Positions 5,412 to 5,414 of a stretch of DNA of 5,414 nt are shown piece by piece. The notes below the pieces were generated by a model. That model ran no database searches and had not been told where the DNA came from. It was given only the letters and a program-made list of their open reading frames with translations. The DNA is taken from positions 1 through 5,414 of the forward strand of contig CAIVGD010000186.1 of assembly GCA_903905395.1 (NCBI GenBank), written 5' to 3'. Both the position numbers and the translations under genes were made by a program. Numbering within the stretch: position 1 is the first letter of the stretch; every line of letters begins with the position of its first letter. The stretch is from an uncultured Verrucomicrobiota bacterium (GTDB lineage: Bacteria; Verrucomicrobiota; Verrucomicrobiia; Methylacidiphilales; Verrucolacustridaceae).

Positions 5412-5414
5412 AAC

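Overview
The window is about 5.4 kb of moderately GC-rich bacterial chromosome with ordinary, mostly housekeeping gene content. It holds six protein-coding genes in two divergent blocks. I see no plasmid, phage, insertion sequence, CRISPR array, tRNA or rRNA. The run nrnA-like DHH phosphoesterase, truB, ribF, with a TruB lacking its C-terminal PUA domain and intergenic GGCGCC-type palindromes, fits the Verrucomicrobiota/PVC group. That placement is inferred from gene order and style, not proven.

Left block (minus strand, read right to left): a YhaM-like OB-fold/HD-domain 3'-5' exoribonuclease homologue (2351-1227); then, overlapping its end by 17 bp, a short protein of the SOUL heme-binding family with an N-terminal signal sequence (1243-668); then, after a 322-bp non-coding gap, the first 115 codons of a class Iα/AroF-type DAHP synthase (345 to the window edge). 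The gap between the SOUL gene and aroF contains a palindromic repeat and AT-rich degenerate repeats.

Right block (plus strand): a DHH/DHHA1 phosphoesterase of the NrnA type (2474-3445); a 232-bp gap carrying the second copy of the palindromic repeat, a further small palindrome, an AT-rich repeat tail, a run of nine C and a possible promoter; truB tRNA pseudouridine-55 synthase (3678-4397); and ribF, bifunctional riboflavin kinase/FAD synthetase (4394-5314), which overlaps the truB stop codon by 4 bp. The last 100 bases are non-coding with weak inverted repeats.

Functionally the centre of the window is RNA metabolism. Two RNA-degrading enzyme homologues (YhaM-like and NrnA-like) are transcribed away from each other from a shared 122-bp region, and a tRNA-modifying enzyme follows. 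RibF supplies FMN/FAD and AroF starts aromatic amino acid synthesis. The most unusual observation is a patch of about 205 bp inside the DHH gene whose base and codon composition differs sharply from the rest of the gene. The second is the palindromic repeat present once in each large intergenic gap. I found no convincing new multi-gene system.
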